Position numbers and translations under genes: made by a program
The notes under the pieces: generated by a model
Told to the model about the DNA's origin: nothing
The model's input: the letters and a program-made list of their open reading frames with translations, nothing else
Databases searched by the model: none
In this document: in pieces, positions 25,498-35,247 of the stretch
How the letters are laid out: every line of letters starts with the position of its first letter
Numbering within the stretch: position 1 is the stretch's first letter
DNA from: Phycisphaerales bacterium
GTDB lineage: Bacteria > Planctomycetota > Phycisphaerae > Phycisphaerales > UBA1924
NCBI GenBank assembly: GCA_029260555.1
Contig: JAJDCZ010000030.1
Coordinates: forward strand, 16,680-80,679
DNA: 64,000 nucleotides
Reading direction: 5' to 3'

Positions 25498-26652
25498 ATG
25501 TACAAGTCACGCGACACTGGGTTCAGCCCTGATTATCTTCGGCCATTTAACGCCTTAAAGTCGAGCACAGTTCGTGTTCTGGTGATCCTATTCATCTGGT
25601 CCAGCGTATGGGCGATGATTGGTTGCATCAGCCCAATTGATGCCATGCGATGGTCGCCAGAAGCCGTTAAGCCAATCGACGCTGAGACAGTGCTGGCAGA
25701 GACCCATCAGCTTACAGCAGGTCTGCATGGCCCCGAGCAGCCTCTGGTTTCAGGCGATGGCTCAGTGGTGGTGGGAACAGCCGACGGGAAAATTTGGCGC
25801 CTGACCAGAGGAAGCACAACTTTGCTGGCAAGTGTCCCCGGCCGAGTCGCAGGCCTGGCACTGGATCAATCAGGAAGAGTTCTGATCGCAGCAGGACGCG
25901 CGGGACTTTGGCGCATGGATGGGCTCGATGATGGTGGTGGAGGCTTGCCCCGGCAACTCAAGGAACTGAGCTGGGCAAATGATGTGATCTTTGATGCCCG
26001 TCGAAGCCTGATCTTTGTGAGTGATTCGTCGAATCGTTTTGGCAACAAGGCTGTAGCCCGATTCCTGCTCCTTGAAGCCCTCGATCCACGGAAAGTTGGC
26101 AAGGTTGTCGCGTTCAAAGAAGATGGCTCTGCAAGCTGGACCCTCAGCAAAGGCCTGGCATTTGCCAATGGCTTGGCGCTGTGGCCAGATGGCGAAAGCT
26201 TGCTGGTCGCTGAGACATTTCGATATCGCATCAGCCGGGTATTTCTTGATGGTGAAGGCCATGAAACAGGGCGAGAGGTTTTTGCTTCAAACCTGCCGGG
26301 GATGCCCGACGGCTTGGCATGGGGGCCTGATGGCTTGTTATGGGTCGCAATGCCAACCCAAAGAAGCCCCACGCTGGATTGGCTACACAACAAGCCCCGG
26401 ATAAAAAACTGGATAGCAAGTTTGCCAGCCCTCCTGCTGCCAGATGCAAACAAAAATGGACTGGTCGTGGGGCTTGATCAGAATGGCAAGATTGCCAAAG
26501 TGCTGATAATGAATGGACGCAGTAAACCCGCTGGCATCACGGGGCTGGTGTGGAATGGAGATGACCTCTTACTCAGCGAAGGGCTGGGCCAGCGCGTATG
26601 GCGAGTAAGAATCAGCATGGATCAGCCCATAAACCAGAATGATCTGCGCTGA
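25498..26652 (+). CDS. Strictosidine synthase-like/SMP-30 beta-propeller, membrane-anchored
   Basis: A 384-residue protein. One N-terminal hydrophobic segment (VRVLVILFIWSSVWAMIGCI, about residues 27-46) anchors or exports it; MIGC could be a lipobox but is not a strong one. The rest is a six-bladed propeller of the strictosidine synthase-like/APMAP type, clearest at FANGLALWPDGESLLVAETFRYRISRVFLDGE and GMPDGLAWGPDGLLWVA. Bacterial members are probably calcium-dependent hydrolases of lactones or esters; the exact substrate is unknown. I start at the ATG at 25498; a GTG two codons earlier is possible. Confidence 0.82.
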   Translation: MYKSRDTGFSPDYLRPFNALKSSTVRVLVILFIWSSVWAMIGCISPIDAMRWSPEAVKPIDAETVLAETHQLTAGLHGPEQPLVSGDGSVVVGTADGKIWRLTRGSTTLLASVPGRVAGLALDQSGRVLIAAGRAGLWRMDGLDDGGGGLPRQLKELSWANDVIFDARRSLIFVSDSSNRFGNKAVARFLLLEALDPRKVGKVVAFKEDGSASWTLSKGLAFANGLALWPDGESLLVAETFRYRISRVFLDGEGHETGREVFASNLPGMPDGLAWGPDGLLWVAMPTQRSPTLDWLHNKPRIKNWIASLPALLLPDANKNGLVVGLDQNGKIAKVLIMNGRSKPAGITGLVWNGDDLLLSEGLGQRVWRVRISMDQPINQNDLR

Positions 26653-26653
26653 T

Positions 26654-26696
26654 AACCCATGAAAAAACCGCGCCCTCTCAGACGCGGCTCTGGGTT
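26654..26696 (-). terminator. Intrinsic terminator of the aldolase gene
   Basis: On the minus strand CCGCG and CGCGG (26683-26687, 26668-26672) form a stem followed by six T; AACCCA and TGGGTT pair further out. It sits 27 bases after the aldolase stop and between two convergent genes. Confidence 0.7.
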
Positions 26697-26713
26697 AAGT
26701 TACAAAAACGCAA

Positions 26714-27805
26714 TCACGCAATAGTCACAGCATCATCAAGATAAACATCCTGAATCGCATGAAGAAGGGCCGCACCTTCGTTCATGGGTCGCTGAAAAGC
26801 CTTTCGTCCCGAAATAAGCCCCATGCCACCCGCTCGCTTGTTGATCACAGCAGTTTTCACAGCCGCTTCAAGATCACCCGCACCAGAACTCGCCCCACCC
26901 GAGTTAATCAGCGGACAACGCCCCATGTAGCAGTTGGCTATCTGATAACGCACCAGATCAATCGGATGCCCACCCTTCCCGGTTTCATCACAACCCGCCA
27001 GATCAGTGTAAATCCTGGAGTTGAACTTGCCATACGAAGAATCACCAGAGTTGAGCGCGACATACCCGCCATTGTTCGTCGCCAGTTTCTGCTTGATGAT
27101 GTCAGCATGAATGGTCACGCCAAGGTGATTGGCCTGGCCCGTGAGGTCCGCTGCTGCGTGGTAGTCAGTCCCGTCGACCTTGAATGCATTGTTGCGGATG
27201 TAGCACCAGAGAATGGTGACCATGCCCAGCTCGTGGGCTGCTGCAAACATCTCTGCAACATCCTGAATCTGGCGTGTGGATTCATCTGAACCAAAGTAGA
27301 TGGTGGCGCCGACCGCAGCAGCACCCATTTCAAAGCACTGATTGATGGTGCCATAGGGCGTCTGGTCAAAGGTGTTGGGGAATGTCATGAGCTCATTGTG
27401 GTTGAACTTGACAATAAAGGGGATTTTGTGAGCGTATTTACGAGCAACCGAGCCAAGCACGCCATAGGTCGAAGCAACAGCGTTACAGCCGCCCTCAATA
27501 GCGAGTTTGACAATATTCTCAGGATCAAAGTATGCAGGGTTGGGAGCAAACGAAGCCCCCGCAGAGTGTTCAATGCCCTGATCGACCGGGAGAATGGAGA
27601 CAAAGCCCGTGCCCCCAAGCCTGCCGGTGTTGAGCAGAAGCTGATAGTTGCGAAGGGTGTTGATATTGCGGTCAGAATGGCTGACAACACGGTCAATGAA
27701 ATCGCTGCCCGGCAGATGCAAAGCTGAACGGGGGATTGTGGTACACTCGTGGTTGAGCAAAGAGTCAGCTTCGTTGCCCAGCAGGCTTTGGATATCGGTG
27801 GTCAT
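26714..27805 (-). CDS. fbaB: Class I fructose-bisphosphate aldolase (DhnA/FbaB type)
   Basis: Cleaves fructose 1,6-bisphosphate through a Schiff base, without metal. This is the bacterial/archaeal DhnA type: [47 protein letters not shown] and [12 protein letters not shown] are recognisable blocks, and 363 residues is normal for the FbaB group. I choose the ATG at 27805 because GGAGA is nine bases upstream; a second ATG three codons earlier abuts it. Soluble, cytoplasmic. It has its own terminator and no functional neighbours. Confidence 0.93.
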   Translation of the reverse strand: MTTDIQSLLGNEADSLLNHECTTIPRSALHLPGSDFIDRVVSHSDRNINTLRNYQLLLNTGRLGGTGFVSILPVDQGIEHSAGASFAPNPAYFDPENIVKLAIEGGCNAVASTYGVLGSVARKYAHKIPFIVKFNHNELMTFPNTFDQTPYGTINQCFEMGAAAVGATIYFGSDESTRQIQDVAEMFAAAHELGMVTILWCYIRNNAFKVDGTDYHAAADLTGQANHLGVTIHADIIKQKLATNNGGYVALNSGDSSYGKFNSRIYTDLAGCDETGKGGHPIDLVRYQIANCYMGRCPLINSGGASSGAGDLEAAVKTAVINKRAGGMGLISGRKAFQRPMNEGAALLHAIQDVYLDDAVTIA

Positions 27806-27958
27806 CGGGATCATTCTCCGTTGAAGATGTTGGGTGGTTCATTCTCCTCGCAAAGAGGAGTGGATACTACGCAGGATGCGGCGTGATCCCCACTTGGAAG
27901 ACAGCGGGACCTGCGAATGCAGGGACATTTTTGAGAGCCTCGCAGAGGATTCAGTGCC

Positions 27959-30781
27959 ATGCTGGTGATTTATCTGATTTCATTTCTGATCAGCGTTGTA
28001 TTTGCAATCTGGGTTGTACGGGTATCGCTTCGGCTACAAGAACGCCGAGTGCTGCTGCTGCTGGTACTGGCCGGGGCGGTCATGACGCACGAAATAATCC
28101 ATATCAAGGACTTGTTACAAGCCAGGTTCAGCGGCAGCACGAATCTCGAGTGGCTCAACAACCAGAGTACAGCCGAGGCAGTTGAAGCAATCGTCACACT
28201 TCTCATCTTGGCTTCTGTACTGAACATCATGGTCCTGTACCGAAAAATGGGTGACCATTCAAATATCGTGATCACCGCTGCAAAGCTTGGTACCTGGAAC
28301 CTGGATCTCAAAAAGAAAACATTTACATTCAATGAACAATGGGCACGGATGATGGGGTATGAGCCGGAAGAAATCGATGCGACAAGTGAAGGCTGGGAAA
28401 AGCTCGTCCATCCAGAAGATATTCCCGATCTGCTGAAAATCGTTCACAACCAAACCACAAAAGGTGCGACTGGGTACTGCATAACGGAATATCGGGTAAG
28501 AAAAAAAGATGGCTCATGGATGTGGGTTTACGATGCGGGAATGGTGACCGAAAGAGAACAAAGTGGTAAAGCCAGGCGGATGGTGGGGATTAATCTCGAC
28601 ATCACCGACAGAAAAGATGCAGAGAAGGCAAGGTTGGAAAGCAAACGCCGGTACCGCGCGGTGGTAGAAGATCTAACAGAAATGGTATTACGATTTTCAC
28701 TTGATGAAGAGATATTATTTGTGAACAATGCCTTTGCAAAGCGCCATAACAAAGATCCCGATGAAATCATTGGAATGAAACTCAAAGAGCTGTATTCAGA
28801 TGCCGGTTACAAGCAGACAATGGATGCAGTCGTTCCTCTGAACATTGATTGTCAAGTGTCAGAGTCTACAAACGAAGCGTTATATCCAGATGGGACCAGG
28901 CACTGGCACCGTTGGGTCAACCGGGCATTATTTGGTGAAGATGGTCAAATACTGGAATACCAGACGGTGGGGCGAGATGTCACAGCTGAAACAGAAAATC
29001 AAATTGCGCTGGTAAAAGGAAGGGAAGAACTACGAGAACTTCTGAACACAATTCCCGAGTGTGTTGCGTTGATAGATAGTGAGGGGTGTTTTCAGATCAT
29101 CAATAAGTATGGGCAGGATCTCCTGGGCATTACCGAAGCAGATTATCTGGGCAAAACATATCGCGGCCTGGCCGAGAGTATTCCTGAGCAGAAAGCATTG
29201 TTGCTGGAGTGCAATAAAAAATTGCAGGAAGTCTGCGAAAAACGCAAAGTTGTCTGCTATGAACAGAAAATAGTAGATGAGAACGGCCAGGAAAGAATAT
29301 TTGACATCAAAAAAATACCCATTCTGGATGGAGATCAAGTCAAGAGCGTGGTGTCTGTTTCACAGGAACGCACAGATGTAGCAGTAGTCCAGGAGCAAAG
29401 AAGATTGGCATGGGAGGCTTCCGAACGGGCTCGGGATCAGCTCAACAAGCTTCTTGAAAGTGCAAGTCTGATTCACGGACAACATGTCGAGCAAAAGGTT
29501 ATTCAACTGGTGGCTGATGCTGTGCATGATGCGGGGTGGGGCCGGGTCTATGTGTACTTGTATCACGATTGGGAAATATGTCTTGATGCACAATCTGGGA
29601 TGACTCCAGATGAAATTGAGCTGCTCAGAAATGGGCGTGTATCCAAAGAAGTACGCAGAAGCAGGTTTGGCAAAGAAGTAGAATCGTTTCGCGTAAGTCG
29701 TTCATATTACATACCTTCCAGAAACAACAAGGGAGAAATGTTTCCTGATGTGATATTGGGGCAAAGGACATACTCAAAATCTGATTCTTGGCATCATGAT
29801 GACATCGCATATGTACCAATATATGGAAGTGATAGACATGTCTTAGGAGTAATTCTAATTGATGAGCCTGACGATGGTAAATGTCCAGACGAATCCCAAT
29901 TCAGGCGTTTCGAGTTCTTTGCAGATGCAGCGTCTGGCGTGCTGGAAGAAATCCGCCTGCGAGAAGATCGCCAACAGGTCATTGAAAAACTTGCCCAGCA
30001 GCGCATCAGACTAACCCGCTCAAATCATGATCTTGAAAAGTTTGCGCATGTTGTATCACACGACTTACGCGAACCCGCACGAATGGTACTTGGCTTTACA
30101 AAGATGGTCGCAAGGCGTCATGGCGAAAATATTGATGCCAAAGCCATGGAACTGCTGGAGTTTGCAATCGACGGCGCTGAGCGGATGCAGTCGATGATTG
30201 ACGACATGCTCATATATGCAAACATCCGTTCATCAAATCAACCATTCGAACTGGCACCCATGAAAAATGCAGTGGACACCGCACTGGCCAGGCTCCTGGG
30301 TTCGATTAATAATGCCGAGGCCAGGATCGATATTCAGGATCTGCCTGTTCTGGAGATGGATTGCGATCAGATATCCACGGTCTTTGAAAATCTGCTTGAG
30401 AATGCAATCAAGTTTCGTGCAAAGGAACCACTGCGTGTAACCGTGGGGTCCCATTACACGGAAGGCAGTTGGGAAGTATATATCTCAGATAATGGCGTGG
30501 GCGTCAGGCGTGACGAAGCAGAAAAAATCTTTGACATGTTCTACTGTCAACCCTCAACCGCAGGTCTTCCCGGCACAGGTATCGGGTTGGCAGTATGCAA
30601 GCGGATCATCGAAAGGCACAATGGACGAATCTGGTGCGATACAACAGACAATAAGGGTACCACCATTCGATTCGTTATCCCCGAACACCAGCATTCAGAT
30701 GTGCCACCAAGGGAAGCTGAAGAAATTGCCACTGTGATAAGCGAAACGAAAAGCAAGCTGAATGTGGAGAATGCTGATTAA
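27959..30781 (+). CDS. Multi-PAS sensor histidine kinase
   Basis: A 940-residue membrane-bound sensor. Residues 1-100 hold three hydrophobic helices. PAS 1 (about 105-220, AKLGTWNLDLKKKTFTFNEQ, with a PAC segment ending GINLDITDRKDAE) is followed by PAS 2 (230-345) and PAS 3 (360-480), a GAF-like region (500-660), a HisKA domain with the phospho-acceptor H701 in SHDLREPAR, and an ATPase domain with ENLLENAIKF, ISDNGVGV and GTGIGLAVCKRI. This resembles phytochrome-like and bacteriophytochrome-type kinases at the C-terminus. No response regulator is nearby. Its stop shares one base with the start of the Na+/H+ antiporter gene. Confidence 0.92.
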   Translation: MLVIYLISFLISVVFAIWVVRVSLRLQERRVLLLLVLAGAVMTHEIIHIKDLLQARFSGSTNLEWLNNQSTAEAVEAIVTLLILASVLNIMVLYRKMGDHSNIVITAAKLGTWNLDLKKKTFTFNEQWARMMGYEPEEIDATSEGWEKLVHPEDIPDLLKIVHNQTTKGATGYCITEYRVRKKDGSWMWVYDAGMVTEREQSGKARRMVGINLDITDRKDAEKARLESKRRYRAVVEDLTEMVLRFSLDEEILFVNNAFAKRHNKDPDEIIGMKLKELYSDAGYKQTMDAVVPLNIDCQVSESTNEALYPDGTRHWHRWVNRALFGEDGQILEYQTVGRDVTAETENQIALVKGREELRELLNTIPECVALIDSEGCFQIINKYGQDLLGITEADYLGKTYRGLAESIPEQKALLLECNKKLQEVCEKRKVVCYEQKIVDENGQERIFDIKKIPILDGDQVKSVVSVSQERTDVAVVQEQRRLAWEASERARDQLNKLLESASLIHGQHVEQKVIQLVADAVHDAGWGRVYVYLYHDWEICLDAQSGMTPDEIELLRNGRVSKEVRRSRFGKEVESFRVSRSYYIPSRNNKGEMFPDVILGQRTYSKSDSWHHDDIAYVPIYGSDRHVLGVILIDEPDDGKCPDESQFRRFEFFADAASGVLEEIRLREDRQQVIEKLAQQRIRLTRSNHDLEKFAHVVSHDLREPARMVLGFTKMVARRHGENIDAKAMELLEFAIDGAERMQSMIDDMLIYANIRSSNQPFELAPMKNAVDTALARLLGSINNAEARIDIQDLPVLEMDCDQISTVFENLLENAIKFRAKEPLRVTVGSHYTEGSWEVYISDNGVGVRRDEAEKIFDMFYCQPSTAGLPGTGIGLAVCKRIIERHNGRIWCDTTDNKGTTIRFVIPEHQHSDVPPREAEEIATVISETKSKLNVENAD

Positions 30782-32142
30782 TGTTGAGTCTCTATCTAGC
30801 CAGTGCTTCCGAAGCTGCCACTCATAGCAACATCGCACAGACCGTTCACATCGTGGTCGGTTTGATAGCCCTTGCAGTATTGGTCGGCGTGGCATCAAAG
30901 GTAACTCGCCTGCCATACACAGCCGCACTGGTCGTAACCGGGCTGGTCATTGCCGCATTTGGTCTGGCGCCTGAAGGCGTACATATCAACGAAGACCTGG
31001 TGCTGTTGATATTCCTGCCCCCCCTGCTCTTTCAAGCAGGTCTTCATCTTGATCTGGATCTGCTCAAACGAGTATGGCTACCAGTCGTGATACTGGCAGT
31101 CCCGGGCGTGGTCGTCAGCAGTGCTCTGGTGGCGGTGGTCGCCAAACCGTTTCTTGAACACCACATGGGTTCAGAACTGCCAATAGCAGCGGTGCTGCTG
31201 TTTGGCGTGATCATGGCACCCACAGACCCCATCAGCGTCATGGCAACATTCAAGACCGCAGGCGTACCAAAGAAGCTCAAGACCGTCGTCGAAGGCGAAA
31301 GCCTGTTCAATGATGGCACCGCTGTAGCATTCTTTGCCGTGCTCAAGCCCGCAGCACTCGTCATGCTGGCAAGTGGAATAGGTGGCAGTGAAGAGGTTGG
31401 TGGGGGCGGGGGGGGTGGGGTGGGGGCAGAGATCAGTGTGATGGAGGTTGTATGGTCATTTGCTGTCATGGCTGGCGGCGGGACTGTGCTTGGTCTGGCT
31501 CTTGGAGTCGCAGCCTCGTGGGTGCTTCACAAACTCAACGACCACACGCTGGAGACCGCAATCACCGTAGCCCTGGCATGGGGAGCCTTCGTACTGGGTG
31601 AATCGCTCCATGTCTCAGGCGTCATCTGCGTCGTCGTTGCAGGCCTGATCGTAGGAAACTTCGGCAAAACGCTGTGCATGAGCAAGCAGACACGAACGAC
31701 AGTGACAGGTTTCTGGGACAGCCTGGATTTTCTCGTCAACTCGGTGCTGTTCTTGTTGATCGGCTTTGAACTGTCAGACCCCAAAGGGGTCGGTGGCGTA
31801 TCGCGTCTGATCGAGCCTGATGTATTACTGGCAGCAGCCAGCGTGTTCCTCGTGCTCGTCGCTGCCCGGGCACTGGTGACCTACCCCGTGGTCATGGCAT
31901 TCAAAGGCTACTGGCCCCGTGGCTGGAAGCATGTCATGGCCTGGGCCGGACTCAAAGGCTCGCTCAGCCTGGCATTAATACTGGGCTTGCCAAGAGAGGG
32001 CCAGATGGGCGAGTTACGGTCATTCATGATCGCTGTAGCGTTTATAGTCGTGCTGGTGAGCTTGCTGGGTCAGGGACTTACCATGCCAAAGCTCCTCAAA
32101 CGCGTGCCCATGGGTGATCCTGAAAAGTGGGGCGGCATCTGA
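30781..32142 (+). CDS. Na+/H+ antiporter, CPA1/NhaP family
   Basis: A 453-residue polytopic protein with about 12 membrane helices that should exchange monovalent cations for protons. Family landmarks: EDLVLLIFLPPLLFQAGLHL, FGVIMAPTDPISVMATFK (Asp pair of the transport site), VEGESLFNDGTAVAFFAVL, and a late GLKGSLSLALILGLP. A run of eight G at 31408-31415 within a longer G-rich tract codes for a Gly-rich insertion (VGGGGGGGVG, about residues 206-215) in a loop after the sixth helix or so. The start overlaps the stop of the sensor kinase by one base, so translation is probably coupled. Confidence 0.92.
   Translation: MLSLYLASASEAATHSNIAQTVHIVVGLIALAVLVGVASKVTRLPYTAALVVTGLVIAAFGLAPEGVHINEDLVLLIFLPPLLFQAGLHLDLDLLKRVWLPVVILAVPGVVVSSALVAVVAKPFLEHHMGSELPIAAVLLFGVIMAPTDPISVMATFKTAGVPKKLKTVVEGESLFNDGTAVAFFAVLKPAALVMLASGIGGSEEVGGGGGGGVGAEISVMEVVWSFAVMAGGGTVLGLALGVAASWVLHKLNDHTLETAITVALAWGAFVLGESLHVSGVICVVVAGLIVGNFGKTLCMSKQTRTTVTGFWDSLDFLVNSVLFLLIGFELSDPKGVGGVSRLIEPDVLLAAASVFLVLVAARALVTYPVVMAFKGYWPRGWKHVMAWAGLKGSLSLALILGLPREGQMGELRSFMIAVAFIVVLVSLLGQGLTMPKLLKRVPMGDPEKWGGI
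31397..31427 (+). repeat. G-rich tract inside the antiporter gene
   Basis: G5-C-G8-T-G4-T-G5 on the coding strand. A change of one or two G would shift the frame of the antiporter. Confidence 0.75.
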
Positions 32143-32168
32143 TCGCAACAAACCGATCATGCACATCA

Positions 32169-32840
32169 TCATGTCGGATCAACAAACCAGCTCTCCTCAA
32201 GCTGAACCACCGAACCCTCAAGACTGGTGAGATCGCGATCTGGCTTGGCCTGCCTTTGAAGTTCCAGCAGCGTGTCCTGTGTATAGGCGGTGTGCTGATC
32301 CGGGTGTGACCAGATGGTGGAGACAAGAAATCGGCTTGGCGTTTCAACACACCTTGAAAACGCTCCGCCCAGCATGCCAGGCACACCAGCCATGCCAGGC
32401 AACCAGATCATCCCCTGAGTGCTGATAAAGCTGTTGATGCGCTCCGGCTTGACAACACAATCCGCAACTCGCATCGTCTGAGGCAAAATACCAATCGCCT
32501 GAGCAAGACCCCAATGCACACCAGGCATGTCAAGAAGCTGCTCAAAGATCGCCACCTCGCACGAGAGCATGGCTTGCTGCTGAGAAGCCCTGGCAAAGAT
32601 CGGGTCGTGAGCCTCAGCCATGAACCGGGCATAGCTGTCTGCATTTTCCCACATACTGAGAATACAAGCCCTGCTGGTGCGAGGCGAGCAACCTGGGAGA
32701 TCGTCAGCCCGTGTATCCCACCCTCCCAGTTGACCCATAAAGCCCGGCAATGTGTGAAGGGCAGACCACGCCCGCTGAGCAAGATCGAAGTTCTCTCTCT
32801 CAGCATCCAGAACAAGACACTGGATCCATTTGATGATCAT
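32169..32840 (-). CDS. YdbC-like (DUF4937) domain protein
   Basis: A 223-residue cytoplasmic protein. The N-terminal half, IKWIQCLVLDAERENFDLAQRAW...PGFMGQLGGWD..., then SMWENADSYARFMAEAHD, resembles Bacillus YdbC/DUF4937, a dimeric alpha-beta barrel related to antibiotic monooxygenases. The second half (MRVADCVVKPERINSFISTQ...SRFLVSTIWSHPDQHTAY) looks like a diverged duplicate of the same fold. Function unknown. It is convergent with the antiporter, and its start overlaps the open frame of the next plus-strand gene only upstream of that gene's likely start. Confidence 0.75.
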   Translation of the reverse strand: MIIKWIQCLVLDAERENFDLAQRAWSALHTLPGFMGQLGGWDTRADDLPGCSPRTSRACILSMWENADSYARFMAEAHDPIFARASQQQAMLSCEVAIFEQLLDMPGVHWGLAQAIGILPQTMRVADCVVKPERINSFISTQGMIWLPGMAGVPGMLGGAFSRCVETPSRFLVSTIWSHPDQHTAYTQDTLLELQRQAKPDRDLTSLEGSVVQLEESWFVDPT

Positions 32841-32894
32841 GCAAGAAGCCTATGGATGTGCCCGGGTCAAAGTGAATGTGCAATGTGTGTGTGA

Positions 32895-32943
32895 GGGGGG
32901 GCTTGGGGAGGGGTGGTCTTGGGAGAGGGTCTTGGGAGGGGGG
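32895..32943 (+). repeat. G-rich tract upstream of the YpdA-like gene
   Basis: Repeated GGGAG/TTGGGAG-like runs on the plus strand, between the divergent DUF4937 and YpdA-like genes, ending 13 bases before the latter's ATG. Confidence 0.7.
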
Positions 32944-32955
32944 TATTGTATGTGC

Positions 32956-34077
32956 ATGTTTGATGTGAATGTATTGGTGGTGGGTGCGGGTCCGATCGGG
33001 ATCGAGCTGGCCGCTGCGCTCAAGCATGAAGGCGTGGACTATCAGCATGTCGAAGCTGGGCAAATAGGCTCAACGATGCAGTGGTGGGCACCGGGAACGG
33101 TATTTTTTTCATCACCAGAGCGGATTGCGATCGCGGGGGTGCCTCTGGATACACCAGATCAGTCCAAAGCCTCGCGTGAGCGGTATCTGTCATACTTGCG
33201 AGCCGTGGTAGATCAGTTTGATCTGAACATTCAGACCTATACCAGAGTGAGTCAACTGAAGCACATGCAAACGGGTGGCTTTGAAGTGGATCTCGTCCCC
33301 AGCACCCAAGGCGTTGGCGGACAAGCCACCCAAAAAAATCAGCCTGCAAAACCAGTACGGACAATTCGAGCCCAGCGGGTGGTGCTGGCGATTGGCGACA
33401 TGCACAAGCCAAAGCTGATCAGCGTGCCCGGCGAAGACCTGCCCCATGTAAGTCATTATCTGGATGAGCCTCACATCTATTTTCGCAAGCGGATTCTGAT
33501 CGTAGGCGGGAAAAACTCCGCTGCTGAAGCGGCCATTCGACTGTATCGAGCAGGGTGTGATGTCACACTTTCATACCGAGGTCGCGAACTCGACAACAAG
33601 CGGATCAAATACTGGATCCTGCCCGAACTGCAATGGCTGATCGACAAAGACCGCATCAGGTTTGAACCAGGCACACTGCCGACCGCGATTAAACCCGGCC
33701 AAACAATGCTCAAGCGGTGTGATGAAACCGGACAGGTCGCCAAACACAGCGACTCGATTCCCGTTGATGCAGATTTCGTATTGTTATTGACAGGATACGA
33801 GCAGGATCAAACGCTGTTTGTGCAGGCCGGTGTCGAGTTGGTGGGCGCGAGTGAAGGAAAGCCGGGCAGCAGACCTTGCCTTGATCGTTCAACAATGATG
33901 ACAGGCGTAGATGGGCTCTATGTCATAGGCACCGCATCCGCAGGCACACAGGCCGGGGGTGTAAAGGTGTTCATTGAGACGAGTCATGTGCATGTAGACC
34001 GTGTGGTCGCATCGATCATGGGCAGACCTGCGCCAAAGCTTGGCCAAGGCGACGAGGTTTCACTCCCTGAAAGCTGA
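32956..34077 (+). CDS. YpdA-family FAD/NAD(P) oxidoreductase
   Basis: A 373-residue pyridine nucleotide-disulfide oxidoreductase-like flavoprotein. The FAD-binding VLVVGAGPIGIELAAALKHEG opens the protein, then comes the YpdA-typical WWAPGTVFFSSPERIAIAG; a second dinucleotide fold with ILIVGGKNSAAEAAIRL binds NADPH, and a late DGLYVIGTASAGTQAGG closes the FAD site. Characterised YpdA enzymes reduce bacillithiol disulfide; whether this organism makes bacillithiol is unknown. An open frame runs 42 codons upstream through the G tract, but the fold begins at this ATG. Confidence 0.85.
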   Translation: MFDVNVLVVGAGPIGIELAAALKHEGVDYQHVEAGQIGSTMQWWAPGTVFFSSPERIAIAGVPLDTPDQSKASRERYLSYLRAVVDQFDLNIQTYTRVSQLKHMQTGGFEVDLVPSTQGVGGQATQKNQPAKPVRTIRAQRVVLAIGDMHKPKLISVPGEDLPHVSHYLDEPHIYFRKRILIVGGKNSAAEAAIRLYRAGCDVTLSYRGRELDNKRIKYWILPELQWLIDKDRIRFEPGTLPTAIKPGQTMLKRCDETGQVAKHSDSIPVDADFVLLLTGYEQDQTLFVQAGVELVGASEGKPGSRPCLDRSTMMTGVDGLYVIGTASAGTQAGGVKVFIETSHVHVDRVVASIMGRPAPKLGQGDEVSLPES

Positions 34078-34098
34078 GCAAATCAGCAAAGGAAGCGC

Positions 34099-35154
34099 AT
34101 GATCAAGTACATCGGGTCAAAGAGGGTTCTGATTCCTGCGATTACAGATGTGATTCAATCGTTGCCCAAAGTGAAGAGTGTCGTGGATTATTTTTCAGGC
34201 ACATCGCGCGTAGGTCATGCACTCAAGAGGCTGGGATATCGCGTAATTGCCAACGATTTTCTGTCTTACGCCCACACCATTGCAACCTGCTATGTTCAGG
34301 CTGATCGCCAAACAGTGCTTGATGATGCTCAGGATCTTATTGAAGAGTTTAATGATCTGCCAGGCAATCCGGGTTATTTCACAGCCACATTTTGCACCCA
34401 GAGCCGTTTCTTTCAACCAAAAAACGGCGCCAGAATCGATGCAATCCGTGATGCAATCCAAACACGCGGGCTCCATGCTGAACTCAAAGCCGTCATGCTG
34501 GTATCGCTCATGGAAGCTGCAGATCGCGTGGACTCAACAACAGGCCTGCAGATGGCATATCTGAAGTCATGGGCGCCTCGTGCATCAAACGATCTGAAAC
34601 TGAGAATGCCCGATGTCTTGCCAAGACTCACAAATCAGCCATGCGAGGCACATTGCCTGGAAGCACAAGCCGCCGCCGACCAATTATCAGCAGACCTGGC
34701 ATACATCGACCCGCCTTACAACCAACATTCATACCTGGGCAACTACCACATCTGGGAAACGCTGGTGCGATGGGACAAGCCCCAAAGCTATGGCATCGCC
34801 TGCAAACGAACAGACTGCAAAACCCGCAAGAGCGATTTCAACAGCAAACGGACCGCCGAAGACGCCTTTCGCAGCTTCCTGGAAAAGGTCAGGTGTCCAT
34901 ACCTTGTCGTGTCCTTCAACAACGAAGGCTATATCAGCAGAGACACCATGGAAAGCCTGCTCTCAGAGCATGGCGATGTCCACACGGTAGAACACGACCA
35001 CAAACGCTATGTCGGCGCCCAGATAGGCATATACAACCCCGGCGGAAAAGTCGTGGGACAAGTGAGCCACCTGAAGAACAAAGAGTTCATATATGTCGTG
35101 GTGCCCAGTGGCCACCCCTGGTCACTGGAAAACCTCCAGCCAGCGTGTTATTGA
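34099..35154 (+). CDS. D12-class adenine-specific DNA methyltransferase, orphan
   Basis: A 351-residue Dam/DpnM-type N6-adenine methyltransferase. MIKYIGSKRVLIPAI at the start and FSGTSRVG (32-39) form the AdoMet site; DPPYN at 204-208 is the catalytic motif. No restriction endonuclease or specificity gene flanks it: YpdA-like lies 21 bases upstream and polyphosphate kinase is convergent. It may therefore be an epigenetic/regulatory methyltransferase or a remnant of a restriction system. Target sequence unknown. It ends within two bases of a REP-like half unit. Confidence 0.88.
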   Translation: MIKYIGSKRVLIPAITDVIQSLPKVKSVVDYFSGTSRVGHALKRLGYRVIANDFLSYAHTIATCYVQADRQTVLDDAQDLIEEFNDLPGNPGYFTATFCTQSRFFQPKNGARIDAIRDAIQTRGLHAELKAVMLVSLMEAADRVDSTTGLQMAYLKSWAPRASNDLKLRMPDVLPRLTNQPCEAHCLEAQAAADQLSADLAYIDPPYNQHSYLGNYHIWETLVRWDKPQSYGIACKRTDCKTRKSDFNSKRTAEDAFRSFLEKVRCPYLVVSFNNEGYISRDTMESLLSEHGDVHTVEHDHKRYVGAQIGIYNPGGKVVGQVSHLKNKEFIYVVVPSGHPWSLENLQPACY

Positions 35155-35222
35155 GGATTTTTCATGAAGCCCTCATTCTAAGAGTACCACCACTCGATTC
35201 GCAATAGCGCAGTAGTGTCTAG
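35153..35222 (+). repeat. REP-like half unit
   Basis: TTGAGGATTTTTCATGAAGC, then ACCACCACTCG and GCGCAGTAGTGTCT: the same order and spacing as one half of the element at 5424-5612. It starts at the methyltransferase stop codon. Confidence 0.7.
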
Positions 35223-35247
35223 GTTCAATCACCTTCAAAGCACTGTC

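Noticed and set aside
34569..35207. 212-codon plus-strand frame overlapping the methyltransferase
   Set aside because: Arg/Pro/Ser-rich out-of-frame translation of a gene with clear DPPYN and AdoMet motifs.
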